Shown here piece by piece: positions 15,757 to 24,224 of a stretch of DNA of 64,000 nucleotides (within the stretch, counting starts at the first letter, position 1; every line of letters begins with the position of its first letter). Source of the DNA: CAYUET01 sp964443875 (GTDB taxonomy: Bacteria > Auribacterota > JAFGBW01); NCBI GenBank assembly GCA_964443875.1, contig CAYUET010000005.1:62001-126000 (forward strand), given 5' to 3'. The notes under the pieces were generated by a model, which worked only from the letters and a program-made list of their open reading frames with translations, ran no database searches and was not told the DNA's origin. Position numbers and translations under genes: made by a program.

Positions 15757-17088
15757 ATGTTTAAAACCCGCTGGGGAATACATCCGGCTGAAAACAAGAC
15801 AGTGACCGGAGAAAAACAGATCCTCCCGGGGGAAATTCCCCTTAAGGTCACAATCCCTTTACGGCAGCATCTTGGAAATATGGCGAAGCCCGTTGTGGCA
15901 AAAGGCGATACCGTTAAAAAAGGTCAGCTGATCGCTTCGGCTGACGGCCCGGTTTCAGCCAATATTCATTCCTCCATTTCAGGCAAAGTGACGGATATTC
16001 TCAATAAGCCTCATCCGGTCTACGGGGACTGCCCGTCCATTCTCATTGAATCCGACGGTCTGGATCAATGGGTTGAGGGGCTTCCTCTGGAACGCGACTG
16101 GAAAGCCATGACTCCCGAAGAAATGGTTTCCCATATCAAGGACGCAGGGATTGTGGGCATGGGAGGAGCCGCCTTCCCCACTCATGTCAAGCTTCTGCCT
16201 GTCAAAGACGGGGCCATTGACACCCTGATCATCAATGCCGCGGAATGCGAACCCTTCCTGACTTCCGACCATAGAACCATGCTCGAATATACGGATCAGA
16301 TTGTCACCGGTACAGAAATCATTACAAAAATTCTCGGAGTTGAAAAGGTGATCATCGGTATCGAGGACAATAAAAACGACGCCTTTCTCAAATTAACCAG
16401 GGCCTTTATGGAGTCCAATGTCACCGTGGTCAAAGTGCCCACCCGCTACCCCCAGGGGGCTGAAAAAATGCTAATTAAAACACTTGTGAACAGGGAGGTT
16501 CCTGCCAACAAAAGACCCGTTCACGTGGGAATCGTAGTTCAGAACGTGGCCACTATCGTGGCCATCTGTGACGCGGTGACAAGCGGAATTCCCCTCATTG
16601 AACGGGTGGTGACGGTCAGCGGAGGCGCCATCAAAGCGCCCAAAAATATCAGGCTGAAAGTCGGAACCTCCTTTGCCGATGCCATCAACATGTGCGGAGG
16701 TTTTAGAAGAGTGCCGAGCAAGGTGATCATGGGTGGCCCCATGATGGGGATTTCCCAGTATACCCTGGAGGTTCCGGTGATCAAGGGAACTTCCGGAATC
16801 CTGGCCTTAAGCAAAAAAAATGTCCAGGTCGGCCGTGAAGTCGCCTGCATCCGCTGCGGCCGATGCATCAAGAACTGCCCCATGGGACTCAACCCCAGCA
16901 TGCTTTCCACGCTCGGCGAACGTGAACGCTTTGAGGAAGCCGCTGAAGAATACTACCTGCTGGACTGCATTGAATGCGGGTCGTGCAGCTACAATTGTCC
17001 GGCACACCGCAATATTGTCCACTACATCAAGTATGCTAAAAAACTCTGGACTGAAAAGTCTTCCAAAGAAAAGGGCAGGACTGAATGA
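15757..17088 (+). CDS. rnfC: Rnf complex subunit C
   Basis: The peripheral electron-input subunit of the Rnf ferredoxin:NAD oxidoreductase, with NADH/FMN sites and two [4Fe-4S] clusters. The 443-residue protein begins with the biotinyl-like domain 'VVAKGDTVKKGQLIASADGP', contains 'GIVGMGGAAFPTHVKL' (the NADH/FMN Gly-rich motif near residue 130), 'NAAECEPFLTSDHR', 'TRYPQGAEKMLI' and ends with 'ACIRCGRCIKNCPMGLNP' and 'CIECGSCSYNCPAH', two CxxCxxCxxxCP motifs. It has a strong AAAGGAG site and overlaps rnfD by ATGA. Confidence 0.96.
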   Translation: MFKTRWGIHPAENKTVTGEKQILPGEIPLKVTIPLRQHLGNMAKPVVAKGDTVKKGQLIASADGPVSANIHSSISGKVTDILNKPHPVYGDCPSILIESDGLDQWVEGLPLERDWKAMTPEEMVSHIKDAGIVGMGGAAFPTHVKLLPVKDGAIDTLIINAAECEPFLTSDHRTMLEYTDQIVTGTEIITKILGVEKVIIGIEDNKNDAFLKLTRAFMESNVTVVKVPTRYPQGAEKMLIKTLVNREVPANKRPVHVGIVVQNVATIVAICDAVTSGIPLIERVVTVSGGAIKAPKNIRLKVGTSFADAINMCGGFRRVPSKVIMGGPMMGISQYTLEVPVIKGTSGILALSKKNVQVGREVACIRCGRCIKNCPMGLNPSMLSTLGERERFEEAAEEYYLLDCIECGSCSYNCPAHRNIVHYIKYAKKLWTEKSSKEKGRTE

Positions 17089-18110
17089 ATACCATAGAAA
17101 AAATCCCGGACGAACACAAAAAGGAGCAGATCATGAATGTTTCGGCTGCGCCGCACATTCATGCCACGGACTCCATTGAAAAAATCATGTGGACCGTGGT
17201 TCTTGCCCTGCTTCCGGCCATGTGTTTTTCCGTTTATCATTTCGGGACAAAAGCCTTAGTTCTCCTTCTGGTCTGCGGCACAAGCGCGGTCTTATTCGAA
17301 ATGCTCGTACTCCTGATGCGTCACCGGTACCTCGGGCAGGCCTTTGACGGGTCCGCCTTTCTGACCGGAGTGCTCCTGGCCATGTGCCTTCCCTCCACGG
17401 TTCCGCTCTACATTCCTGTAACAGGAACTTTCATCGCCATCGTCATGGCCAAGCACTCCATGGGAGGGCTCGGGTACAACATCTTCAATCCGGCGCACAT
17501 CGGCCGCGCCGCCCTTCTGGTTTCCTGGCCCATTGCCATGACCACCTGGAGCCCCATGGCTTCAAAAGCGGCCGGGGCTGTCGATGCCGTAACCACGGCC
17601 ACCCCCTTAAGCATCCTCAAATATCAGGGCTATGACAGGCTCATCGAGACCTTCGGAAGCCCGGAAGCCCTCTACAAGGCCCTTTTCTTCGGACAGCGCA
17701 ACGGCTGCATCGGAGAAACCTCCACGCTGCTGCTGCTGCTGGGCGGAATGCTTCTCATCTATAAAGGCTACATCGACTGGATCGTTCCGGTCGTCATGAT
17801 CCTGGGAGTCGGGCTTCTGTCCTGGACCTTCGGCCCGCACGGTCTTTTCACCGGGGATCCTTTTTTCCACATGATGGCGGGAGGGCTCGTGATCGGGGCC
17901 TTCTTTATGGCCACCGACATGGTCACCACCCCCATCACCCGCAAGGGAAGAATCCTCTTTGCCGCAGGATGCGCCGCGCTTACCGTGCTTATCCGCCTTC
18001 TCGGCGGCTATCCGGAGGGGGTCTGCTATTCCATTCTGCTGATGAACAGTGTAACCCCCCTGATCGATCATTACACCATGCCCAAAGCCTTTGGACGGAG
18101 AGGAGCTTAA
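17085..18110 (+). CDS. rnfD: Rnf complex subunit D
   Basis: An integral membrane subunit of Rnf carrying FMN. The 341-residue protein has about nine helices and the conserved 'HSMGGLGYNIFNPAHIGRA', 'VTTATPLSIL' (the threonine region for covalent FMN), 'GCIGETSTLLLLLGGMLLIY', 'GLVIGAFFMATDMVTTPIT' and 'GGYPEGVCYSILLMNSVTPLID'. The start overlaps the rnfC stop. A second ATG at 17133 after AAAAGGAGCAG has a better ribosome site and may be the real start, which would remove the first 16 residues. Confidence 0.95.
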   Translation: MNTIEKIPDEHKKEQIMNVSAAPHIHATDSIEKIMWTVVLALLPAMCFSVYHFGTKALVLLLVCGTSAVLFEMLVLLMRHRYLGQAFDGSAFLTGVLLAMCLPSTVPLYIPVTGTFIAIVMAKHSMGGLGYNIFNPAHIGRAALLVSWPIAMTTWSPMASKAAGAVDAVTTATPLSILKYQGYDRLIETFGSPEALYKALFFGQRNGCIGETSTLLLLLGGMLLIYKGYIDWIVPVVMILGVGLLSWTFGPHGLFTGDPFFHMMAGGLVIGAFFMATDMVTTPITRKGRILFAAGCAALTVLIRLLGGYPEGVCYSILLMNSVTPLIDHYTMPKAFGRRGA

Positions 18111-18113
18111 GCC

Positions 18114-18683
18114 ATGGATCATCCTGCCCAGCCGGAAGTCTCTGTTGTTAAAATCGCCATGAATCTCTTCACCGCCTGTCTCGTCTCCGGAATCCTGATC
18201 GCTCTTGTAAATTATTTCACTGCGGATACGGCGGCCCGAAAAGCCCTTGAAATGAAAAATGAAGCCATGAGAAACCTGATTGCCGAAGCCGACCGTTTTG
18301 AACCCGTGAAACAAAAGAAAGGCTGGTACAGGGCCTTTACCGGAAAACACTCCAGCGGACTCATTCTTCCCTCCGAGGCCAAAGGGTACGGAGGCGTGCT
18401 GAAACTCCTTGTCGCCGTGGGGCCGGAAGGTACGGTAAAAAACTTCAGCATCCTGGACAGCCGTGAAACCCCGGGACTCGGTGATAAAGCAGGCAAAGAA
18501 CCCTTCAAGGGACAGCTCATCGCCAAACCCCTTTCGCATCTTGAAGTCACCAAGGACCCTTCGGATACGGTTCATATTCACGCCATCAGCGGAGCGACCA
18601 TCACCTCCAAAGCCGTAACCCTTGGGATAAAAAAAGCCGTTATTTCCGCCATGGACTATATGAAGGATACCCCGCATGAATGA
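18114..18683 (+). CDS. rnfG: Rnf complex subunit G
   Basis: A 189-residue subunit with one N-terminal membrane helix (about residues 12-34) and an extracytoplasmic FMN-binding domain. The covalent flavin motif is SGATITS at residues 159-165, where Thr164 would hold FMN through a phosphoester bond. 'KGYGGVLKLLVAVGPEGTV' and 'SRETPGLGDKAG' are also diagnostic. It begins three bases after rnfD and overlaps rnfE by eight bases. Confidence 0.95.
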   Translation: MDHPAQPEVSVVKIAMNLFTACLVSGILIALVNYFTADTAARKALEMKNEAMRNLIAEADRFEPVKQKKGWYRAFTGKHSSGLILPSEAKGYGGVLKLLVAVGPEGTVKNFSILDSRETPGLGDKAGKEPFKGQLIAKPLSHLEVTKDPSDTVHIHAISGATITSKAVTLGIKKAVISAMDYMKDTPHE

Positions 18684-19302
18684 ACTATGGACTATTTTCA
18701 AAAAAGGGCTGATCTCCGAAAATCCGGTGTTTGTCCTGGCCCTGTCGCTCTGCCCTGCGCTGGCCGTCACCACGACAACCCTGAATGCCCTCACCATGGG
18801 ACTTGCGGTTCTTTTCGTGATCACCATGAACAACGTGGTCGTCTCCCTGATCCGGAACCTCGTAAACCCCAAAGTCCGGGTCCCCATCTACATCACCTCC
18901 ATCGCCACCATTGTCACCGTGGTGGAGCTGATCCTCAAAGCCTATTTTCCCCACCTCCATGCGGAACTCGGGATCTACCTTCAGCTGATTGTGGTGTTTG
19001 CCATTATTCTTGCCAGGGCCGAGGTCTTTGCCTCCAAAAACAGGGTTATTCCCTCCTTCTTTGACGGACTCGGCATGGGCTCGGGTTTTCTTCTGGCCAT
19101 GGTGATTGTCGGCGTCATCCGCGAGCTTCTGGGCAACGGAACCCTTCTCGGACATCCCGTAATGTGGGAAGGCTATAATCCCGCCCTGATTATGATTCTT
19201 CCCCCCGGAGCCTTCATCCTGATCGGGTATCTGGTGGGTGCCACCCGGATGATCAACGGATATTTTGAAAAACGCAATAAACTTAAAGGAGAAAACAGAT
19301 GA
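18676..19302 (+). CDS. rnfE: Rnf complex subunit E
   Basis: A 208-residue integral membrane subunit with six helices, homologous to RnfA and forming with it the inverted pair in the membrane core. Characteristic segments are 'FKKGLISENPVFVLALSLCPALAV', 'VSLIRNLVNPKVRVPIYI', 'NRVIPSFFDGLGMGSGF' and 'GVIRELLGNGTL'. It overlaps rnfG and rnfA. Confidence 0.95.
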   Translation: MNELWTIFKKGLISENPVFVLALSLCPALAVTTTTLNALTMGLAVLFVITMNNVVVSLIRNLVNPKVRVPIYITSIATIVTVVELILKAYFPHLHAELGIYLQLIVVFAIILARAEVFASKNRVIPSFFDGLGMGSGFLLAMVIVGVIRELLGNGTLLGHPVMWEGYNPALIMILPPGAFILIGYLVGATRMINGYFEKRNKLKGENR

Positions 19303-19880
19303 GCGAATATCTCCTCCTTTTCGCCGGCACAGTTCTTATCAACAATTTTGTTCTGACCCGCTTCCTCGGGCTCTGCATTTTTTTCGGCGTCTCCGGCAGC
19401 CTCAATGCCTCCATCGGCATGGGCATGGCCGTGACTTCCGTGATCACCATCACCTCCATCCTGGCCTGGCTGGTCTACAATTTCGTCCTGCTCCCCTTTC
19501 ATCTGACTTTTTTGACCACGGTTGTCTTCGTCATCCTGATTGCAAGTTTTGTTCAGTTTCTTGAAATCGTCATCCGCCGTTTCGCCCCGACCCTTTATAA
19601 AATGTGGGGCATCTATCTTCTTCTGATTGCCACGAACTGCGTGGTTCTGGGCGTCCCCCTTTTGAATGTGGAATCCCATTTTTCCTTCCTGAAAAGCATT
19701 GTTCACGCCGTGGGATCTGGCATCGGTTTCGCCCTGGCCATCATTCTCATGGCCAGCCTGCGTGAAAAACTAAAACTGGCCGATGTCCCCAAACCCCTGG
19801 AAGGCCTCGGAATCGCCTTTATTCTGGCGGGTTTTCTTTCCCTTTCCTTCCTCGGTTTTTCCGGGATGATCAAAATTTAA
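19299..19880 (+). CDS. rnfA: Rnf complex subunit A
   Basis: A 193-residue six-helix membrane subunit. 'INNFVLTRFLGLCIFFGVSG' contains the conserved cysteine thought to hold a membrane [2Fe-2S] centre with RnfE; 'LLLIATNCVVLGVPLLNV' carries the second. It overlaps rnfE by ATGA and precedes rnfB by 18 bases. Confidence 0.95.
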   Translation: MSEYLLLFAGTVLINNFVLTRFLGLCIFFGVSGSLNASIGMGMAVTSVITITSILAWLVYNFVLLPFHLTFLTTVVFVILIASFVQFLEIVIRRFAPTLYKMWGIYLLLIATNCVVLGVPLLNVESHFSFLKSIVHAVGSGIGFALAIILMASLREKLKLADVPKPLEGLGIAFILAGFLSLSFLGFSGMIKI

Positions 19881-19898
19881 AAACAGGAGCTGCTGTTC

Positions 19899-20705
19899 AT
19901 GGTTACCGCAATTATGATTATTGTCCTTATGGGAATTATCGGGCTGATATTCGGTTTCATCCTGGGCTTTGCCAACAAAAAAATGGCCATTGAGCTTAAT
20001 CCCATGATCCACCTCGTCGAAGAGGTCCTCCCCAAGGGACAATGCGGCGCCTGCGGCTTTCCCGGCTGCCAGGCCTATGCGGAAGCGGTTGTGACTCTGC
20101 CCTCGGTTGCCCCCAATCTCTGCGCCCCCGGAGGCGTGAAAGTGGCCAAAATGGTCGCCGACCTCACCGGTAAAAAAGCGAAGGAAATCGAGCCCCGGGT
20201 GGCGCATGTGCGCTGCGCCCTTCCCATCAATCTGGCCAAAAGGAAATATGTCTATACCGGAATCAGCGACTGCGTGGCGGCAAGCCTCCTTCACCTCGGC
20301 CCCAAGGACTGCCAGTACGGCTGCATCGGCTTCGGCACCTGCGTAAAAGCCTGCCATTTCAAGGCTATTACCTTAAGGGAGGACGGGCTCCCCGTGATCA
20401 ACACGGCCCTGTGTACAGGCTGTGCCCGTTGTGAAATCGTCTGCCCGAAAAAAATCATTGAAATGATTCCGGCCCAGTACAAGGTCACCGTCAATTGCAA
20501 TTCCAGAAACAAGGCCGTGGTTGCAAGAAAACACTGCTCCGTCCCATGCATCGGATGCGGAATCTGCGCCAAAAGCTGCCCTTTCAACGCCATTAAGATT
20601 GAAAATAACCTGGCCGTTGTGGATACGAAAATCTGCGTCACCATGAAATGCGCCAACCCCCTTTGTCTGGCCAAATGCCCCACAGGAGCGATCAGGGGAA
20701 GATAA
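19899..20705 (+). CDS. rnfB: Rnf complex subunit B
   Basis: The ferredoxin-like electron entry subunit. Residues 1-25 form a membrane anchor. A [4Fe-4S] motif follows ('GQCGACGFPGCQAYAEAVV' with a later Cys in 'LCAPGG'). Two cluster-binding regions come next ('DCQYGCIGFGTCVKACHF', 'ALCTGCARCEIVCPKK') and then another pair ('CSVPCIGCGICAKSCPF', 'CVTMKCANPLCLAKCPTGAI'). At 268 residues it is close to the clostridial form. It ends the rseC-rnfCDGEAB set, the order seen in anaerobes with Na+ or H+ pumping Rnf; the pumped ion cannot be told from sequence here. Confidence 0.95.
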   Translation: MVTAIMIIVLMGIIGLIFGFILGFANKKMAIELNPMIHLVEEVLPKGQCGACGFPGCQAYAEAVVTLPSVAPNLCAPGGVKVAKMVADLTGKKAKEIEPRVAHVRCALPINLAKRKYVYTGISDCVAASLLHLGPKDCQYGCIGFGTCVKACHFKAITLREDGLPVINTALCTGCARCEIVCPKKIIEMIPAQYKVTVNCNSRNKAVVARKHCSVPCIGCGICAKSCPFNAIKIENNLAVVDTKICVTMKCANPLCLAKCPTGAIRGR

Positions 20706-20930
20706 CTTCCCGCCCTCCTGAAACCGCCCCGAAAATCCTTCATTTTAATCTGGACGGAACCCCTTCAAATCGGTTTGATGAATCCTCAAAAGGGACCCCG
20801 GAGGATCCAGGGCTCCGCAAAAACCTCAAAACGTTTAGGGAAAATTCTGATTATATGCTGAAAAATCTTCATCAAAACAAAAAGACGCATTCCTCTCAAC
20901 AAACCCTCCACCTTCCCGTGAGCTGAAAAC

Positions 20931-21926
20931 ATGCCGAGGCGCCTCAAATATTTTTTGATCATTCTTGCTTCTCTGCTCCTGTGGCTCCTGACCGCCCTTT
21001 TTTCCATGGGCGTCGGTACCCTGGATATGACCTTCTCCGAGTCCCTCCGCGCCCTTTTGAATTCCGCCGAATCCATGCAGAGCATTATTCTGCTGAAAGT
21101 CAGACTCCCCCGGATCCTTCTGGGCCTCTTTGTCGGAGGAGCTCTTGGCATTTCCGGGCTGATTCTTCAGAGCCTTTTCAGAAACCCCCTTGTGGAGCCT
21201 TATACCCTGGGAATCTCCGGCGGGGCGTCCCTCCTGGTCTGCCTCAACATGCTTCTGGGACTGCATTATCAATCCGTTTATTCCTCCCCTGTTTTCGGAT
21301 TTGCAGGATCACTCCTGACCATTTTTCTGCTTTATTCCCTCGGGAGAAAAAAAGGAATTCTTTCCGTAAATCACATTCTCCTCTCAGGCGTCATGATCAG
21401 TTTCATCACCTCTTCCGCCATCATGCTCATCATGTCCCTTGCCAAAATGGAAAACCTGAGCGGAATGGTATTCTGGATCATGGGTTCCCTGGACGAACCC
21501 TCGGCGGAACTGATCGTCTGCATGTGCCTTGTCTCTCTTCTCGGCTGCTTCTTTTCCCTTTTCTTTGTCATGGATATGAATGCCTTTCTTCTCGGGGAGG
21601 AGGAGGCACGACACCTCGGCGTGAATACCGAAAAAACCAAAACCATTCTTTTTCTCCTTTCCTCATTTCTCACCGGGACTTCCGTTGCTGTTGCAGGGGT
21701 AATCGGTTTTGTCGGGCTTATGGTTCCCCATGTGCTTAAACTTTTTCTGGGCAGTGATCACCGGATTCTTCTGCCGCTCACCTTTCTTTTCGGCGGAATT
21801 TTTCTTGCCTTAAGCGACGCCCTGGCCAGAACCCTCATCTCCCCCCTGGAGCTTCCCGTCGGCGTCATTACCGGCCTTGCCGGAGGGATCCTCTTCCTGA
21901 TCCTTTTCTACAGAAAGGCGGCTTAA
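20931..21926 (+). CDS. FecCD/BtuC-type ABC transporter permease
   Basis: A 331-residue permease with about ten helices, of the type that imports vitamin B12, haem or ferric siderophores. Signature segments are 'LRLPRILLGLFVGGALGISG' ('VRLPRILLG' here), 'LILQSLFRNPLVEPYTLGIS', 'GVIGFVGLMVPHVLKLFLGSDHR' and 'LELPVGVITGLAGGILFLILF'. The gene four bases downstream encodes the ATPase and the next a corrinoid adenosyltransferase, so corrinoid import is the best guess. No periplasmic binding protein or outer-membrane receptor is adjacent. The 225 bases before it show no clear cobalamin riboswitch. Confidence 0.88.
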   Translation: MPRRLKYFLIILASLLLWLLTALFSMGVGTLDMTFSESLRALLNSAESMQSIILLKVRLPRILLGLFVGGALGISGLILQSLFRNPLVEPYTLGISGGASLLVCLNMLLGLHYQSVYSSPVFGFAGSLLTIFLLYSLGRKKGILSVNHILLSGVMISFITSSAIMLIMSLAKMENLSGMVFWIMGSLDEPSAELIVCMCLVSLLGCFFSLFFVMDMNAFLLGEEEARHLGVNTEKTKTILFLLSSFLTGTSVAVAGVIGFVGLMVPHVLKLFLGSDHRILLPLTFLFGGIFLALSDALARTLISPLELPVGVITGLAGGILFLILFYRKAA

Positions 21927-21930
21927 AAAA

Positions 21931-22761
21931 ATGAATGCCGGCCCTCCCCTTTTTAAACTCCAAAATCTTGTCTGCGGCTACCCCGGTTTTAAGCTAAAAG
22001 ACATCTCCCTGGAAATTTTTCCCGGAGATTTTACCGCTATCCTCGGCCCCAACGGCTGCGGAAAAACCACCCTCTTCAAGGCCATGACCGTTGATCTTCC
22101 CTGCCTTCAGGGGGAAATCACCTTCTGCGGAACCCCGGCTCACCAGATCCCCAGGAAAAAAATCGCCAGTACAATGGCCGTTGTCACCCAGTCTCAGCAT
22201 GAAGACAATCCCATGACCGTTGAAGAATTTGTCTTCATGGGACGGCTTCCCTATCTGAAAACCTTCCAGTTTTTTGAAGGAAAAACCGATCACGAAAAAG
22301 TCGGGGAAGTTCTCTCTCTTACGGGTCTTCTCCCCTTCCGAAAACGCCTGATCTCAGAACTCTCCGGAGGGGAAAGGCAGATGGCCATCATTGCCCGGGC
22401 CCTGGCCCAGGAGCCCAAAATCCTCCTTCTGGATGAACCCACCAACCATCTCGACATCGCCCACCAGGTCCGGATTCTGGACCTTTTAAAAAAATTAAAC
22501 CGGGAAAAGAAGCTGACCATTCTCATTGTCCTTCACGATCTCAACCTGGCCTCGGAATATTCCGGCAAAATAATCCTCATGAACCAGGGCCGCATCCATT
22601 GCCAGGGCTCTTCAAAGGAAGTCCTGACCTTTCAGAATATCGAGGAAGTCTTTGAGACGGTTGTCCTGGTCAAAGAAAATCCGGTCTCTCAGAAGCCCTG
22701 TATTTTTCTCGTGTCCCAGGAAGAGAAGGAAAAATCAAAACACGAAAGGGAGCCCCTGTGA
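21931..22761 (+). CDS. BtuD/FecE-type ABC transporter ATP-binding protein
   Basis: A 276-residue ATPase with Walker A 'GPNGCGKTTLF' (about residues 39-49), Q-loop 'VVTQSQHEDNPMTVEEFV', ABC signature 'LSGGERQMAIIARALAQ', Walker B 'ILLLDEPTNHLDIAHQ' and H-loop 'IVLHDLNLASEYS'. It energises the adjacent BtuC-like permease. Its stop overlaps the GTG start of the next gene. Confidence 0.93.
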   Translation: MNAGPPLFKLQNLVCGYPGFKLKDISLEIFPGDFTAILGPNGCGKTTLFKAMTVDLPCLQGEITFCGTPAHQIPRKKIASTMAVVTQSQHEDNPMTVEEFVFMGRLPYLKTFQFFEGKTDHEKVGEVLSLTGLLPFRKRLISELSGGERQMAIIARALAQEPKILLLDEPTNHLDIAHQVRILDLLKKLNREKKLTILIVLHDLNLASEYSGKIILMNQGRIHCQGSSKEVLTFQNIEEVFETVVLVKENPVSQKPCIFLVSQEEKEKSKHEREPL

Positions 22762-23285
22762 AAAAAGGCTGCATTCATTTTTATATCGGCAACGGAAAAG
22801 GAAAAACAACCGCCGCTGTCGGCCTTGCCCTCAGGGCTGCAAGTCACCATTTAAAAGTCGCCTACCTGGAATTTCACAAAAACCGCAGCAAATGGGGCCC
22901 CGGGGAAACCGAACTCCTTGAAAAAAACGGGGTGACGGTATGCCGGTTTGCCTGCGAAAGTCCACTTTTCAATCCCGGATTCAAACCGGAAAAACTCCGG
23001 CAGGAATGCCTTAAGGGAATTGATCATATCCGGATCTTTTTCAAAGACGGCCGCTATAACCTGATCCTTCTGGATGAAATCCTTCATTCCGTTTCCATGA
23101 ATCTGATCCATGAAGAGGAACTCCTCGATCTGCTGAAAAATAAACCCGAAGATATGGAAATAGTGCTTACAGGACGGGAGGCCTCTCCGCAGCTTATGGA
23201 AACGGCCGACCTCATCACGGAAATGAAGGAAATTAAACATTATTTTTCCGAAGGCGTCCCCTGCAAAAAAGGCATTGAATACTAG
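22758..23285 (+). CDS. Corrinoid (cob(I)yrinic acid a,c-diamide) adenosyltransferase, BtuR/CobO type
   Basis: Transfers the adenosyl group of ATP to cobalt in corrinoids. The 175-residue protein has the P-loop 'FYIGNGKGKTTAAVGLALRA', then 'VAYLEFHKN', 'YNLILLDEILHSVSMNLI' (Walker B) and 'DMEIVLTGREASPQLMETADLITEM', all diagnostic of the BtuR/CobA/CobO family. GTG is the start, overlapping the stop of the ABC ATPase (GTGA) with GGGAG upstream. Together the three genes form a corrinoid uptake and activation unit. Confidence 0.92.
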   Translation: MKKGCIHFYIGNGKGKTTAAVGLALRAASHHLKVAYLEFHKNRSKWGPGETELLEKNGVTVCRFACESPLFNPGFKPEKLRQECLKGIDHIRIFFKDGRYNLILLDEILHSVSMNLIHEEELLDLLKNKPEDMEIVLTGREASPQLMETADLITEMKEIKHYFSEGVPCKKGIEY

Positions 23286-23383
23286 TCCGGGGTTTGCCCT
23301 GAGGAGAGACTCTTTGAACTTAAAAGACGAAAGTACTGAAAAGGATTTTGGATTATTTTTGAAAGGCTTGCCCAAAGATTAAA

Positions 23384-23480
23384 GTCATTCCGAACAAATG
23401 TGAGGAATCTGGATTTCACGCTTCCGCTCGAAATGACAAGCCGCACAAAACTGCAGGAAATTAAACTCATCGAGATTAAA
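23384..23480. repeat. Interspersed GTCATTCCGAAC repeat, copy 2
   Basis: Aligns end to end with 10102-10197: GTCATTCCGAAC start, AATCTG, CTCGAAATGAC, AGCCGCA, CTGCAGG, AATTAAAC and GAGATTAAA. It lies directly before the promoter of the toxin-antitoxin-like pair. Confidence 0.8.
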
Positions 23481-23484
23481 TCTA

Positions 23485-23537
23485 TTGAAAATTAATGTAT
23501 AATGTTATAATATGTATAATATAAATTTGTACATTAA
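23485..23537 (+). promoter_or_regulatory. AT-rich promoter/operator of the AbiE-like pair
   Basis: Three TATAAT hexamers lie in a row at 23498-23503, 23506-23511 and 23515-23520, with TTGAAA at 23485-23490 as a possible -35. An 8-base inverted repeat TTAATGTA (23492-23499) / TACATTAA (23530-23537) flanks them. AbiEi antitoxins are known to repress their own promoters by binding inverted repeats, so this is a candidate self-regulation site. Confidence 0.5.
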
Positions 23538-23558
23538 ATATATCTGGACATTAAAATC

Positions 23559-24224
23559 ATGTTTGATTGCAGTAATTTTTTTATTGTTGCCGATAATCTT
23601 CTTAAAAACAAAGAAAATCTGTGGGTCGTCAGAGATTTTGAACATCTGAAAATTGATAAATATACCGTCAGTAAATATTTTCAACGATTATGCGAGTTAG
23701 AGATCCTAAAGCGAAATATAAGCAGCGGAAAAACAAGTCACTGTTCTTTAATTAAAGCGAAAAAATTAATCACTTTATGTCAGGATACTTTCAAAAATCC
23801 CGATATGAAGAGTGAATTATATATAAGTCGGCAAGACCAGAGAAATATTCTTTCCGGCCTGAAAAAAATGGGATTTAACATATTCCTGGGTAAAATTTCC
23901 GGAGTTTCCGATCCCTTTTATTACTCTGAAGATCATAAGCTGAATATTTATTGTCTGGATAAATATTTTTTTACTGTCAAAACAAAAGAACGGTTAATTT
24001 TTGACTTGGAAATGCACAAAGTGAAGAATGCCGGTTCTGTGATCGTAGCCTTTCCAAAGTATAAAAAATTTCTGCAATATAACAGCCAGGTGAAAAACGG
24101 ATATCAAATACCCTCAGATTTTTATACCTACCTTGATTTGCACACCATGGATACCCCGCTAGCGAAGATCCAAATTGATCACATGAAAACCCTTTTAAAG
24201 AAAAACGGAGGATATTTTGTCTGA
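23559..24224 (+). CDS. AbiEi-like antitoxin/regulator (putative)
   Basis: A 221-residue protein. Residues 1-75 look like a winged helix-turn-helix ('VVRDFEHLKIDKYTVSKYFQ', 'LCELEILKRN'). The C-terminal part includes 'QIPSDFYTYLDLHTMDTPLA', similar to the 'P..lYlDL' segment of AbiEi-type antitoxins. The gene is AT-rich compared with its neighbours and overlaps the following nucleotidyltransferase gene by eight bases, the usual AbiEi-AbiEii arrangement. I infer the antitoxin half of a type IV-like toxin-antitoxin or abortive-infection pair. An unrelated regulator is possible. Confidence 0.6.
   Translation: MFDCSNFFIVADNLLKNKENLWVVRDFEHLKIDKYTVSKYFQRLCELEILKRNISSGKTSHCSLIKAKKLITLCQDTFKNPDMKSELYISRQDQRNILSGLKKMGFNIFLGKISGVSDPFYYSEDHKLNIYCLDKYFFTVKTKERLIFDLEMHKVKNAGSVIVAFPKYKKFLQYNSQVKNGYQIPSDFYTYLDLHTMDTPLAKIQIDHMKTLLKKNGGYFV

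Noticed and set aside
17607..18887. 426-codon open frame on the minus strand.
   Set aside because: It runs antisense to rnfD, rnfG and rnfE, whose products are certain; the composition (Gly/His/Asp-rich) is typical of an antisense shadow in GC-rich genes.
20648..20926. 92-codon open frame between rnfB and the BtuC-like permease.
   Set aside because: It begins inside rnfB in another frame and has no domain; a coding role is unsupported.
20706..20930. Cobalamin riboswitch before the BtuC-like gene.
   Set aside because: I could not find the B12-box or the other conserved blocks; a covariance-model search would decide.
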